DNA of 64,000 bases from Corynebacterium tapiri (GTDB lineage: Bacteria > Actinomycetota > Actinomycetes > Mycobacteriales > Mycobacteriaceae), in NCBI RefSeq assembly GCF_006334925.1, contig NZ_VDHJ01000012.1, forward strand, positions 1 through 64,000, given 5' to 3'. Shown here one piece after another: positions 1 to 8,149 of this stretch (position 1 is its first letter; each line of letters begins with the position of its first letter). The notes below the pieces were generated by a model that worked only from the letters and a program-made list of their open reading frames with translations, was not told the origin of the DNA and did no database searches. A program made the position numbers and the translations under genes.

Positions 1-1
1 G

Positions 2-58
2 CCGGTTGCTGCTGGGCCTGCTGAGCAGGTGGGTATCAATCTTGTGGGGGTGCAGTGA
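2..58 (+). CDS. possible C-terminal end of a gene cut by the window edge
   Basis: The frame starting at base 2 stays open for 18 codons and ends in TGA at 56-58. That fits the tail of a gene whose body lies outside the window, but other frames are also open here and nothing in the short peptide is recognisable. The following 160 bases hold no gene. A weak inverted repeat (107-113 with 136-142) might be a terminator, although it has no T-run. Low confidence. Confidence 0.2.
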   Translation, partial: PVAAGPAEQVGINLVGVQ

Positions 59-217
59 CTCCAAACAGGTTGACATCCACCGTTTTGTAAACATTTGCAC
101 TTGAACCGCCCCCCAGGACGCCTTTTGGCCGGTCAGGGGGCGTACAAGCGTCGTGCGCCATGCCGCCCGGCCAGCAGTTATGGGTAATAAAGAAACAAAA
201 TGTTGTCTTAATTATTT

Positions 218-236
218 TTAGGTAAGCCTATTTTAA
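218..236 (+). promoter_or_regulatory. DtxR-like iron box upstream of the DUF1540 gene
   Basis: The 19 bases at 218-236 match the DtxR consensus (TTAGGTTAGCCTAACCTAA) at 15 of 19 positions by my count. A second half-site, TTAGGTTC, follows at 238-245. DtxR bound to ferrous iron represses such promoters in corynebacteria. The box lies about 90 bp before the DUF1540 start, so that gene is probably expressed under iron starvation. This is inferred from the motif only. Confidence 0.6.
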
Positions 237-327
237 GTTAGGTTCAACTTCCTTGTTTTGAATTTGAAAAGTCTTTATTGTCGGCTTTAGTTCTTTCCAG
301 ATTGTAGATCTCCAGGAGTTGTTCACC

Positions 328-591
328 ATGTCGCTGGCCACTGTTTCCACCTGTTCCGCCACTACCTGCGCGTTCAACCAGAACGGTTGTACCGCTCCCG
401 CTATCACCATGAACGAGGGTGCTACGTGTGCCACCTTCGCCACCCTGGATGTCCGTGCCAAGGGTGAAGGTGAAGGTGCAGTGGGTGTGTGCCACCGTCT
501 CGAGTGCGTGCACAATGATGCGCTGAGCTGCACCGCCTCCGGTGTAGATGTGACTGCCGCTGCTGCCTGCGACACCTTCGAGGCTCGCTAG
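328..591 (+). CDS. DUF1540 small cysteine-rich protein (two motifs)
   Basis: The protein is 87 residues, starting at ATG 328 behind an AGGAG ribosome site at 314-318. An in-frame TTG at 319 is less likely. It contains two tandem copies of the DUF1540 pattern, in which two cysteines four residues apart are followed by an Asn-containing stretch and two more cysteines (CSATTC...C...C and CHRLEC...C...C). The eight cysteines suggest a metal-binding or disulfide-stabilised protein. No signal peptide is evident. The function of DUF1540 is not established. The DtxR-like box upstream and the iron box on the facing gene (713-1408) suggest a role under iron limitation, perhaps metal buffering. That role is inference. 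The gene ends in a strong bidirectional terminator. Confidence 0.8.
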   Translation: MSLATVSTCSATTCAFNQNGCTAPAITMNEGATCATFATLDVRAKGEGEGAVGVCHRLECVHNDALSCTASGVDVTAAAACDTFEAR

Positions 592-610
592 AAGGCGGGG
601 CTTAAAAAAC

Positions 611-651
611 AAAGCGCGCGGATCTTCGTTGGGGGAAGATCCGCGCGCTTT
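611..651. terminator. bidirectional rho-independent terminator
   Basis: A perfect 17-bp stem (611-627 with 635-651) encloses a 7-nt loop. It has T-rich sequence after it on the plus strand and an A-rich stretch before it, which reads as T-rich on the minus strand. It sits between the convergent genes at 328-591 and 713-1408 and can end both. Confidence 0.9.
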
Positions 652-712
652 TATCTATCGGGCTAGCGGTCAATGAAATGGAGGTACCAGCACACCAGCC
701 CGAAGTCTGTAA

Positions 713-1408
713 TTAGGCCACGGCCGCGCTCACGGCAATGGCCAAGTCTGTGGGGGTGGTAGCGGCGTCGGGAAGCGCTACCAGGGTTGTGATGAGGCGA
801 CGGTCTGTTGATCCAATTAGTACGATCCCGTGCTCGCTGGCGTCTCCAATCCACATCCGGTTCTGCTGGTGGGGGCACAGTGGGTAGCTCATGTCCGTCA
901 AAACGCAACCATGGGTCAGGCCTACCTGTACTTCGCTATGGAGGGAATGCAGGGTATTCATTCCAGCTGTCGAAAGTGCCTGCAGGACCTCGACTTCCTC
1001 GAGGCGCCGGGTCGCCGGATTGATGGCTTCGGCATCGATCCGCTGGGTGCCTCCCGGCCAATGCAGGTGGCACTGCTGGAGGTGGACGGTGCCCACGCGC
1101 ACTGGTCCGCCACCGGCCCGCCATTCGATTCGCCCCAAGGCGTGCACGCTGGCAAAGGCGATGGAGGTGCCCCAGTCAAGGGCTTCCTTGTGGACGTCGA
1201 TACGCACTTCACTGGTGGGGAGGTGTGCTACGTCGTCCTGCCAACACTTGACGACGAGTGTGCCGTCCACGTCGAGGCTGTGCTCGAGCGTGGTGATGGT
1301 GCGGGCCGGGTAGGTCCGGTAAGCGACGAACGACAGAAGGCCAGCGCCGCTGAGCATGCGGTTAGCTAGATCGACTGCGTAGTTGTTCTGGAAGTTCGTG
1401 GTGTCCAT
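713..1408 (-). CDS. conserved hypothetical protein, probably iron-regulated
   Basis: The protein is 231 residues. Its ATG at 1408 is preceded by an AAAGGGG ribosome site about 8 nt upstream. No signal peptide or membrane segment is visible, so it is probably cytosolic. Cysteines cluster in the C-terminal third (one after LTHG, one in the PLCPHQQ stretch). I do not recognise the family securely. The arrangement vaguely recalls split-barrel/DUF2470 heme-related proteins, but that is weak. The promoter carries two overlapping DtxR-like boxes in a long inverted repeat (1431-1464), so the gene is very likely under iron control. That makes a role in iron or heme handling, or an iron-sparing function, plausible. 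It faces the iron-boxed DUF1540 gene. Confidence 0.7.
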   Translation of the reverse strand: MDTTNFQNNYAVDLANRMLSGAGLLSFVAYRTYPARTITTLEHSLDVDGTLVVKCWQDDVAHLPTSEVRIDVHKEALDWGTSIAFASVHALGRIEWRAGGGPVRVGTVHLQQCHLHWPGGTQRIDAEAINPATRRLEEVEVLQALSTAGMNTLHSLHSEVQVGLTHGCVLTDMSYPLCPHQQNRMWIGDASEHGIVLIGSTDRRLITTLVALPDAATTPTDLAIAVSAAVA

Positions 1409-1430
1409 CTTCCCAACCCCTTTCGTGAAG

Positions 1431-1464
1431 TAAGGTCACCCTATCCTAAGTAAGGGTGACCTAA
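1431..1464. promoter_or_regulatory. double, overlapping DtxR-like operator
   Basis: A perfect 9-bp inverted repeat (GGTCACCCT at 1434-1442, AGGGTGACC at 1453-1461) lies just upstream of the gene at 713-1408. Read on the plus strand, 1431-1449 matches the DtxR consensus at 15 of 19 positions. Read on the minus strand, 1464-1446 matches at 14 of 19. The two boxes overlap head to head, which would allow two DtxR dimers to bind the same promoter. Confidence 0.65.
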
Positions 1465-1500
1465 CAAGGGGTTGGGAAGAATTAACTTGAAATCACTCCA

Positions 1501-4248
1501 CTAGTTGCTTGTCGGGGGAGCAGGCGGAGCCGAAGGGGCCGGCGGGGCACTGGGTGCAGGGGGCGCTGGCGGGACGTTGGGAGTTTCGGTCTTCTGGGGT
1601 GCGCTTGTAGTGCTGGGTGCAGGGGGAGCTGCGGGGGCAGCGGGAGCCGCAGGGGCAGAGGGTGCCGGCGGTACTGGAGGCGCACTCGGAGCGGCGGGCG
1701 CAGGTGGCGTTGCTGGCGCTGGCGGGGCACTTGGCGCCGGCGGTGTGGCGGGCGCAGGGGGAGCTGCGGGGGCAGCGGGAGCCGCAGGGGCAGAGGGTGC
1801 CGGCGGTACTGGAGGCGCACTCGGAGCGGCAGGCGCCGGCGGTGTAACGGGCGCAGCGGGAGCCGCAGGGGCTGGGGGTGCCGGAGCAGGCGTCGGGGTA
1901 GGTGCCGGAGGCGTAGCTGGGGCAGAAATGTTCGCGGGCTGAGCAGGCGCAGCCTGGTTCGATGAGGGTGGCGCAGTGCCCGCCTGTTCAGTGGTGGGCT
2001 GTTCAGCGGTGGGGTGCTCGGGGACAGGCTGCGCAGGGGCGGCTGATTTGCGCACAGGGGTGAGGCCGAGGTCGATACGCGTGGGGTGCACGACCTGGGA
2101 TTTGGGCTGAGGGGTGGGCAGGGAACCGTCGATAAGCACGGAGTCGCGCAGCATCACCGCGACGTCAGTGACGGCAGCGGAGGACTCGAGCGATTTCACA
2201 CCCGAGGTGAGCATCGTGTTGCAGAAGGGGCAGCCGACGGCGACGGTCTCGGCGCCTGTGGCCAGCGCTTGTTCGGAGCGGAACTCGGAGATGCGCTGGC
2301 CGATTTTCTCTTCCATGAACATCCGGGCGCCACCAGCGCCGCAGCAGAATGCCTCGTTGCCGGACTTCTCCATCTCCTTGAGCTCCAGGCCCGTGGCGCC
2401 GAGCAGCTCACGCGGTGGGTCGAAGACCTTGTTGTGTCGGCCGAGGAAGCATGGGTCGTGATAGGTGATGGGCGCGCGATTGTCGGCGGTGCGGGGGATG
2501 GGGGTCAGGCGCTTGTCGCGCACCAGACGGTTGAGTAGCTGGGTGTGGTGGAAGACGTCGTAATGCCCATCGAAATCTGGGTACTCATTACGCAGCGTGT
2601 TAAAGCAGTGCGGGCAGGTGGTGATGATCTTGCGACGCCCGGGATCGTGGCCTTCGAAGAGGGTATTGAGCTTCTCGACGTTCTTGTCTGCCTGCATCTG
2701 GAACAGGAACTCGTTGCCAGCACGACGGGCAGGATCGCCGGTGCAGGACTCTCCCTTGGACAGCACGGCGAACTTCACGCCGGCGACATGGAGCAGCTCG
2801 GCCACGGCGCGTGAGGTGCGCTTTCCGGCGTCGTCATAAGCTCCCGCGCAGCCTACCCAGAAGAGGTACTCGGTGTCATCCAGGGTGTCGATGTCCTCGC
2901 CCACCACAGGGATGTCGATGCCGTCGCGCTTGGCGGCCGTGATCCAGTCGGCGCGCTCCTTGTTGTTGCGTCCCCAGGGGTTGCCTTTGTTCTCGATGTT
3001 GGTGAACATTCCGGCCAGCTCGGAGGGGAAGTCGGCCTCGGCGAGTACCTGGAATCGGCGCAGGTCACCGATGTGATCGATGTGTTCGATGTCCACGGGG
3101 CACTGGTCAACGCAGGCGCCACAGTTGGTGCAGGACCACAGCACGTCGTCGTCGATGACGCCACCCTGGCCGGCCAGCTTCAACACGTCGATACCCGCGT
3201 GGTCCTCGGGAGCCGGGTTGGTGTCCGTCAGAGCTGCGGAATTGGCGATCGCATGATCGCGCAGGTCCATCATGACCTTCTTGGGACTCAGCGGCTTGTT
3301 GGTGTTCCACGCCGGGCACAGATCCTGGCAGCGGCCGCACTCGGTGCAGGCGGTGGTGTCCAGCAACATCTTCCAGCTGGCGTCGTGCAGACTACCCACG
3401 CCGGTGGAATCGGTATCCGAATCGAGGGTGACCTTTTCTCCGTCTGCCACCATGGGCTTGAGCTTGCCCAGGCCATGGTTGGAAGAGCGGAAAAAGATGG
3501 AGAAGAACGCTGTGAAGCGGTGCCAGCCCACGCCCCAGGTGAGGTTTCGGCCCATGAGGAAGAAGAACGCGAAGCCGGAGACGAGCTTGATAAAGGCGAA
3601 GATGCTTACCAGCGCGGGTGACGACGGCAGCAGCTGGGCGATCCAGTACGTCAGCGGATTAGGCCAGATGTGCTCGGCGCCGAAGGCGGAAATCTTGGCC
3701 GCCTTCACCAGAACCATACCCAGGCCCTCCACCAAGACGATGGCCTCGATTGCTCGGGCAGCCGTGGCGTTGGAGTAGAAGAATCGGCTGGAGCGCTTCG
3801 CGCGTCCGACGAAGATGCGGTATCCAATGAACCCGAGTATGCCCACGACGGTGCCCACTCCCAGGATCTCTTCCAGCAGGTGGTAGACGCTCCAGCTACC
3901 CAGCAGGGGCCAGCCACCGGCGGGGTTGAACACTTGGATGAACGCCTCGAAGTAGACGACGATACCCATGAGGAAGCCCATCATGACCAGCCAGTGCAGC
4001 ACAGCAAATACCGGGCGCTTGGCCATGCGGGTGTGGCCGAACACCTCAGCAAGCATCCGGCCGAACCTGGACACCGGACGGTCAGTGCGAGTGCCGCGCT
4101 CTACTGGCTGGCCGGCGGAGATCAGCCGGTAAATCCGAAACACCCCGATTGCGAAGACGATCAGCGCCGGGACAAAAAGGACGACGCTGAGGATGCCTAA
4201 CACGAGCGAGAGGGGAGTACTGGCCAGATCTGACATGCCTTTCATCAT
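1501..4248 (-). CDS. membrane-bound Fe-S (heterodisulfide reductase-like) oxidoreductase with Pro/Ala-rich tail
   Basis: The N-terminus has several membrane helices resembling a cytochrome b/NarI-like module. Two ferredoxin-type [4Fe-4S] motifs follow (CTECGRCQDLCP and CTNCGACVDQCP), then two cysteine-rich CCG domains like those of HdrB/GlpC (GESCTGDP and AFCCGAGG). This is the architecture of the actinobacterial iron-sulfur-binding reductase family (Rv0338c in M. tuberculosis, from memory). It probably passes electrons between a cytoplasmic donor and the quinone pool, but the substrate is unknown. The last ~190 residues form a low-complexity Pro/Ala tail that contains an exact DNA duplication. 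The start is uncertain: ATG 4248, ATG 4236 and GTG 4266 are all possible and none has an ideal ribosome site. It lies downstream of ahpC-ahpD on the same strand. Confidence 0.85.
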   Translation of the reverse strand: MMKGMSDLASTPLSLVLGILSVVLFVPALIVFAIGVFRIYRLISAGQPVERGTRTDRPVSRFGRMLAEVFGHTRMAKRPVFAVLHWLVMMGFLMGIVVYFEAFIQVFNPAGGWPLLGSWSVYHLLEEILGVGTVVGILGFIGYRIFVGRAKRSSRFFYSNATAARAIEAIVLVEGLGMVLVKAAKISAFGAEHIWPNPLTYWIAQLLPSSPALVSIFAFIKLVSGFAFFFLMGRNLTWGVGWHRFTAFFSIFFRSSNHGLGKLKPMVADGEKVTLDSDTDSTGVGSLHDASWKMLLDTTACTECGRCQDLCPAWNTNKPLSPKKVMMDLRDHAIANSAALTDTNPAPEDHAGIDVLKLAGQGGVIDDDVLWSCTNCGACVDQCPVDIEHIDHIGDLRRFQVLAEADFPSELAGMFTNIENKGNPWGRNNKERADWITAAKRDGIDIPVVGEDIDTLDDTEYLFWVGCAGAYDDAGKRTSRAVAELLHVAGVKFAVLSKGESCTGDPARRAGNEFLFQMQADKNVEKLNTLFEGHDPGRRKIITTCPHCFNTLRNEYPDFDGHYDVFHHTQLLNRLVRDKRLTPIPRTADNRAPITYHDPCFLGRHNKVFDPPRELLGATGLELKEMEKSGNEAFCCGAGGARMFMEEKIGQRISEFRSEQALATGAETVAVGCPFCNTMLTSGVKSLESSAAVTDVAVMLRDSVLIDGSLPTPQPKSQVVHPTRIDLGLTPVRKSAAPAQPVPEHPTAEQPTTEQAGTAPPSSNQAAPAQPANISAPATPPAPTPTPAPAPPAPAAPAAPVTPPAPAAPSAPPVPPAPSAPAAPAAPAAPPAPATPPAPSAPPAPATPPAPAAPSAPPVPPAPSAPAAPAAPAAPPAPSTTSAPQKTETPNVPPAPPAPSAPPAPSAPPAPPTSN
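1619..1830 (-). repeat. in-frame 77-bp exact repeat, 135-bp period, in the Pro/Ala tail
   Basis: Bases 1619-1695 and 1754-1830 are identical over 77 positions and lie 135 bp (45 codons) apart, so the duplication keeps frame. It encodes part of the Pro/Ala-rich C-terminal tail of the Fe-S reductase. Identity at synonymous positions points to a recent duplication or gene conversion. Confidence 0.9.
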
Positions 4249-4404
4249 ATGGGTTGGGCTGCGCACGGCCTTGGTTCTATATCCACAAGCGGCGTATCGA
4301 CGCCTTCTCGCAGCGGACAGTTGTGAATAACCCGGAAAAATTCGAAGACGCCGCTGCCGAAAAATCAGCAGCGATGTCTGTGGGGAAGGGGTTCTACCGA
4401 GTAA

Positions 4405-4929
4405 CTACCGTGCAGCCTCGATCTGAACCGCCTGGGCAACCGCCTGGATCACTCCGGCGATCTTGATAGCCTCCCAGACCTGCTCCTTGGTCAGTCCACC
4501 TTCGCGGACGACCTTCTCGTGGGCCACAGCGCAGTGCTCGCAGCCGTTGATGGTGGACACGGCCAGGGCGAAGAGCTCGAAATCGGCCTTCTCGATGCCC
4601 GGCTTGGAGATGATGTTCATGCGCAGGCCGAACTTGACCTGGGCATAGTCATCGCCGAGCCAACCCTTGGCGCGGTAGGCCACGTTGTTCATGGCCATGA
4701 CGGTGGCTGCGCCGTAGGCGGCGTCGATAGCCTCCTCGGAAAGGTGCTCCTTGGCCTCTTCGGCGATCTCGGAAAGCACCGTGTCGTTACGAGTAGCAGC
4801 GGCACATGCCAGCAGGGTTCCCCACAGCTGCTGCTCGTTGAGCTCAGTGCCGCGCGCCAGGGTGCCCAGGTTGAGCTTCTGGTCCTTGGCGTACTCGGGC
4901 AGGGAGCTCTTGAGGTTATCGATGCTCAT
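4405..4929 (-). CDS. ahpD: alkyl hydroperoxide reductase AhpD (reductase partner of AhpC)
   Basis: The protein is 174 residues, the usual length for AhpD. The CxxC redox pair is visible at Cys130 and Cys133 ([11 protein letters not shown]), with the following His in the carboxymuconolactone-decarboxylase-like fold. In actinobacteria AhpD takes electrons from dihydrolipoamide/SucB and reduces AhpC. Its start lies 3 bp after the ahpC stop codon, so the two are co-transcribed. Cytosolic. Confidence 0.95.
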   Translation of the reverse strand: MSIDNLKSSLPEYAKDQKLNLGTLARGTELNEQQLWGTLLACAAATRNDTVLSEIAEEAKEHLSEEAIDAAYGAATVMAMNNVAYRAKGWLGDDYAQVKFGLRMNIISKPGIEKADFELFALAVSTINGCEHCAVAHEKVVREGGLTKEQVWEAIKIAGVIQAVAQAVQIEAAR

Positions 4930-4932
4930 GCT

Positions 4933-5529
4933 TTACTTCAGGCCTTCCTTAAGAACTTCCATCTTGTCGATGTTCTTGGTCGGGTCGTTGGCCTCCCAGT
5001 TGCAGGCGCAGACCTCTTCGGACTGCAGAGCGTCGAGAACGCGCAGCACCTCGTCTACGTTGCGGCCCACGGCGTCCGGAGTGACGGACACGAACTGGAT
5101 CACGCCGTCCGGGTCAATGATGAAGGTGGCGCGGTCGGCAACACCGTCAGCGTTCTCGACGCCGAGGGCGCGGATGAGCTCGTGCTTGATGTCGGAGAAC
5201 ATCGGGAACGGGATTTCCTTCAGCTCCGGGTGGGTTGCACGCCAGTTGAAGTGAGCAAACTCGTTGTCGATGGAGCCGCCCAGAATCTGGGTGTCGCGAT
5301 CCTGGAACTCCTCATCGAGCTTGCCAAAGGCAGCGATCTCGGTCGGGCAAACGAAGGTGAAGTCCTTCGGGTAGAAGAAGACGACCTTCCACTTACCGGA
5401 GTACTTGTCCAGGGAAACGGTCTCGAAGTAGTCCTCCGGGTTCTGAGCGTTAGCCTGGTGCAGGTCGCCGCCCTTAAGCGCGGTCAGCTCGAACTCGGGG
5501 AACTTCTCTCCAACGGTCATGATTGCCAT
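4933..5529 (-). CDS. ahpC: peroxiredoxin AhpC
   Basis: This 198-residue 2-Cys peroxiredoxin has its peroxidatic cysteine at Cys61 (FTFVCPTE) and resolving cysteines at 174 and 176 (EEVCACNW). These are the same positions as in mycobacterial AhpC. It reduces hydrogen peroxide, organic peroxides and peroxynitrite, using AhpD encoded immediately downstream. No oxyR gene lies next to it. A 238-bp non-coding stretch precedes the gene and should hold its promoter, but I cannot assign an operator there. Confidence 0.96.
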   Translation of the reverse strand: MAIMTVGEKFPEFELTALKGGDLHQANAQNPEDYFETVSLDKYSGKWKVVFFYPKDFTFVCPTEIAAFGKLDEEFQDRDTQILGGSIDNEFAHFNWRATHPELKEIPFPMFSDIKHELIRALGVENADGVADRATFIIDPDGVIQFVSVTPDAVGRNVDEVLRVLDALQSEEVCACNWEANDPTKNIDKMEVLKEGLK

Positions 5530-5705
5530 GTGTTGTCAACCTCTTTCTGTGGATTTCGCGTTTTCGCCTGGGGCGGATCCCGGGCGATCTGTCTCCGACA
5601 CTAGGCACCGCAATCACGCTTGGCAATGAAATCGGGCAAATTTATAGAAAAAACCTGAATTGCACCTAAGGATAATTAAGGCCTGTCCTATAACCCCAGT
5701 TTCTT

Positions 5706-5756
5706 GGGGCGCTTCTCGACGCCCCGTGGTGTGGCCGAAGCTCCCCTTCAGGGGAG
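5706..5756. terminator. two hairpins after the phosphatase gene
   Basis: GGGGCG/CGCCCC (5706-5711 with 5720-5725) and CTCCCC/GGGGAG (5741-5746 with 5751-5756) lie just beyond the stop codon of the minus-strand phosphatase. Neither is followed by a T-run, so termination is only probable. The loop of the first hairpin includes a copy of the GCTTNTCGACG word at 5711. Confidence 0.4.
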
Positions 5757-5767
5757 ATGCCGGGCTG

Positions 5768-7831
5768 CTATCGGCGAAGTAGGTCCTGAACGAAGGGTTG
5801 CTGCATGAGCCAGCTTCCTGCGCCGAATATCGCCCCAAGAATGCCGATGATGATGCCAATGATGCCGAAGACGACCTCACCGTTGTTCTGGGAACGGGCT
5901 ACTTCCAGATCCTTCTTGGCAGTCTCCAGAAGATTATCGGTTTCGGTCTGCTGCGCCTTGTTGATCGCGAGCTTCTCCTCCTGCTCCTTCAGCTGTCTAG
6001 CAAGGTCGTCGAGAGTCGCGTTTTGGGAATCAAGAGCGTCGGCCTGTTCCTTGATCCTGGCAGCTTGAGCCTTGATTTCTGCATCTCGGTCGCTGAGCTT
6101 GTCGGCTTGCTCCTTGAGCGTCGTTGCTTGCGCTTGGATAGTGGCGTTGGCGTCATCGATTACCTTCTGAGCCTCAGCGCTGTTGGAATCCACCTTCTGG
6201 TCGTACTCTGCCTTGGTCTTCTTAAAGGTTTCAATCAATGCAACGAGTTCTTGTTGATCAGCCAAGATCTGCTGGCGCAATACGTCGTTTTGATTTTGGG
6301 CTTGGTCCAGGGCGGCGTCGGACTCTGCGAGAGCCTGTTCAGCTTCTCCCAGGCGTGTCGAGACGGCCTTGATCTGTTCGGCCTGATCCTCCATCTGTTT
6401 GACCATGGCGGGGTAGCGCTCTGCACGCGCAGTTTCACGGCCTTGTCCAACATCAGGCAGGCACGCCTTGAGCTCTGTGTAGTCGTAAAAGTTCTGCGTT
6501 CCCGCTTTGACCTGGCAATTGCGACCAAAGTGCACCGGCTTCTCGTTGTGCTGCATGCGGACGATGAGGTCGCCCTGCGCGTTGCCAAACACATCCCACT
6601 CGATATTGCCCATCATCGGGTCGGACTCTGCCTGAGTAAACCCATTGAAGTCGGTGTAATTGAATAGCTCACCGTCCTTCTTGGCCGTTGCGTCGGCTCC
6701 GATCTCAGAGATGGCCATTATTGCGTTAAGCGGGGTTAGCACTTCGTTATGCGAAGCCATGACCGTTGCTACTTGGCCTGTGTTTTCGCGTTGGTCGATC
6801 GCATCGAACATGTGCTTCAGCACCGGCTTGCCGTGAGCGTACGAGAAGGTTTGTTCCGCCCCGTCGCTGGTGGTTCCGAAACCGGCCCCGCGCTTGTACC
6901 ACTCATCAATTGCGGTGCACCGCTGAACCATAGTGAGGCCCTGCATGAACGACTCTCGCTCAGCACCGGATGGCTCCGGGAACTGCTTGTCGCCCAATTC
7001 AGTTTTCATTCCGGCTGCGATCGAGCGCGTCTCAAACAATTCGCGAGCCGGGCCACCGCAGTACCCAGAGTAAGAAAGCTGATCGGCGGCGTCACCGATG
7101 TAGGGGCGCAGCACATTGGGCATCACAGAGAGCGCATCAGCCGGGTTCGTGGGATATCCCTTGACGGTTGCGTAGAGGCCATCAGTCTTCAAATACTGGT
7201 CACGTTCTTGGGAAGACGGCAAGTTCGGCACATCAAAAGACTGCAGGACTTCCTTGATAGGCGTGGCTTTTGCCGGGAGAGCGTGTTGGTTCTCTGGCGA
7301 GTTCTGGGTGACTCCGATAAACACATTGGCCGAATCGATCGCGCGAGCTTTAGTCGAGGCTTCAACTGCGATCTTTCCGGACGGCAGATTCTGCAGTCGA
7401 TCCTGTGCGCGCTGGGACCAGGCCGTCCACTCCGACTTGCCGAGTTCGGTCAGATTCCCGCCGCCAATCTTGTTATGGGCAGGCAGCATGTCATTGCGGT
7501 AAAACGAAAGGAGCTCTTCCCCGAGGGGTGTTAATGTACCTTCTGACTTTGCCTTTTCCAGAACCTTGATCATCTGGTTGATGTGATCCGCACTGGACGA
7601 GGTGCGTGAACCGTGGCGAAGGAACGCTGCCACGTAGACCGGGGAATATCCTGCTGGAGCTTGCTCTAGCACCGGCGCGGTTTCCGGGGCCGGGTACGGA
7701 GTATTGGATCCGTATAGGTTTCCTAGGTCGGGTTGATTCGTAGCGTCGGCGGCTGTGGCAGGGCGCGCGAGGGAGGTCACCAAGCTGGCGGAAACTACAG
7801 TGGCGAGCAGTGCTCGAGAACGAAATGACAT
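5768..7831 (-). CDS. secreted, membrane-tethered histidine-type phosphatase (MINPP-like)
   Basis: I place the start at ATG 7831, giving 687 residues. A longer reading frame upstream would bury the signal peptide. Residues 1-28 are a signal peptide ending near AATAA-type residues. The branch-2 histidine phosphatase nucleophile motif RHGSRT lies at 72-77 (His73), and the proton-donor region SHNEVLTPL resembles the HAE motif of multiple inositol polyphosphate phosphatases. Beyond about residue 430 the chain is a long heptad-rich coiled coil full of Gln, Glu, Lys and Ala. It ends in one hydrophobic helix (VVFGIIGIIIGILGAIFGAG) and a short basic tail. The enzyme is thus probably displayed outside the membrane on a stalk and releases phosphate from phytate or other organophosphates. 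The substrate is inferred. Confidence 0.85.
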   Translation of the reverse strand: MSFRSRALLATVVSASLVTSLARPATAADATNQPDLGNLYGSNTPYPAPETAPVLEQAPAGYSPVYVAAFLRHGSRTSSSADHINQMIKVLEKAKSEGTLTPLGEELLSFYRNDMLPAHNKIGGGNLTELGKSEWTAWSQRAQDRLQNLPSGKIAVEASTKARAIDSANVFIGVTQNSPENQHALPAKATPIKEVLQSFDVPNLPSSQERDQYLKTDGLYATVKGYPTNPADALSVMPNVLRPYIGDAADQLSYSGYCGGPARELFETRSIAAGMKTELGDKQFPEPSGAERESFMQGLTMVQRCTAIDEWYKRGAGFGTTSDGAEQTFSYAHGKPVLKHMFDAIDQRENTGQVATVMASHNEVLTPLNAIMAISEIGADATAKKDGELFNYTDFNGFTQAESDPMMGNIEWDVFGNAQGDLIVRMQHNEKPVHFGRNCQVKAGTQNFYDYTELKACLPDVGQGRETARAERYPAMVKQMEDQAEQIKAVSTRLGEAEQALAESDAALDQAQNQNDVLRQQILADQQELVALIETFKKTKAEYDQKVDSNSAEAQKVIDDANATIQAQATTLKEQADKLSDRDAEIKAQAARIKEQADALDSQNATLDDLARQLKEQEEKLAINKAQQTETDNLLETAKKDLEVARSQNNGEVVFGIIGIIIGILGAIFGAGSWLMQQPFVQDLLRR

Positions 7832-7987
7832 GAGTAAGACACTTTCCCGGTGGATCGGATAAGAGACAACGAGTGCGTTTCCGACAAGGCACATCAGTCC
7901 CCTCGTGAAATCGCCAGCCCAACGATTCCCAGACCTGTACGGCGGTTGGACAGACGTGATCCACTGCTAGAAATGATCCGAACCCTG

Positions 7988-8049
7988 CGGTTACGTTTTC
8001 CCACTGAGGTAATGAATATCCCGTTCGCGTAACCGTTCGGTTACGCGAA
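7988..8049. promoter_or_regulatory. perfect palindrome with extra half-site, candidate operator
   Basis: Bases 8024-8049 form a perfect 12-bp inverted repeat around TT (TTCGCGTAACCG/CGGTTACGCGAA). A further half-site, CGGTTACG, occurs at 7988-7995, exactly 50 bp from the same octamer at 8038. It is the main structure in the 318-bp gap 7832-8149 and lies upstream of the phosphatase gene. That suggests regulator binding, perhaps phosphate- or stress-linked. I cannot name the regulator. Confidence 0.5.
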
Positions 8050-8087
8050 GGCGACGGCACAATGAACCTCTAATCACACAGAAAGGG

Positions 8088-8132
8088 CTGGGGTTCTCGT
8101 CCCTTTAAGGGAAGTCGGAGAACCCCAGCCTC
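8088..8132 (-). terminator. stem-loop terminator of the ABC exporter pair
   Basis: A perfect 13-bp stem (8088-8100 with 8120-8132, GGCTGGGGTTCTC/GAGAACCCCAGCC) has a small inner palindrome (8103-8113) in its loop. On the minus strand it comes 18 nt after the ABC gene stop and is followed by a CTTTCT stretch. Confidence 0.65.
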
Positions 8133-8149
8133 ATGGTGAGCCTGCGTCG

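Noticed and set aside
107..142. CGCCCCC/GGGGGCG inverted repeat as a terminator of the partial first gene
   Set aside because: The loop is long (22 nt) and no T-run follows; it is only mentioned under the partial gene.
1505..1942. Plus-strand open frame rich in Gly and Ala opposite the reductase tail
   Set aside because: It is the antisense shadow of the Pro/Ala repeat of the Fe-S reductase; it has no ribosome site and is explained by the skewed codons of the real gene.
4519..5604. Long plus-strand open frame opposite ahpD and ahpC
   Set aside because: It is antisense to two well-conserved genes and its product has no recognisable domain.
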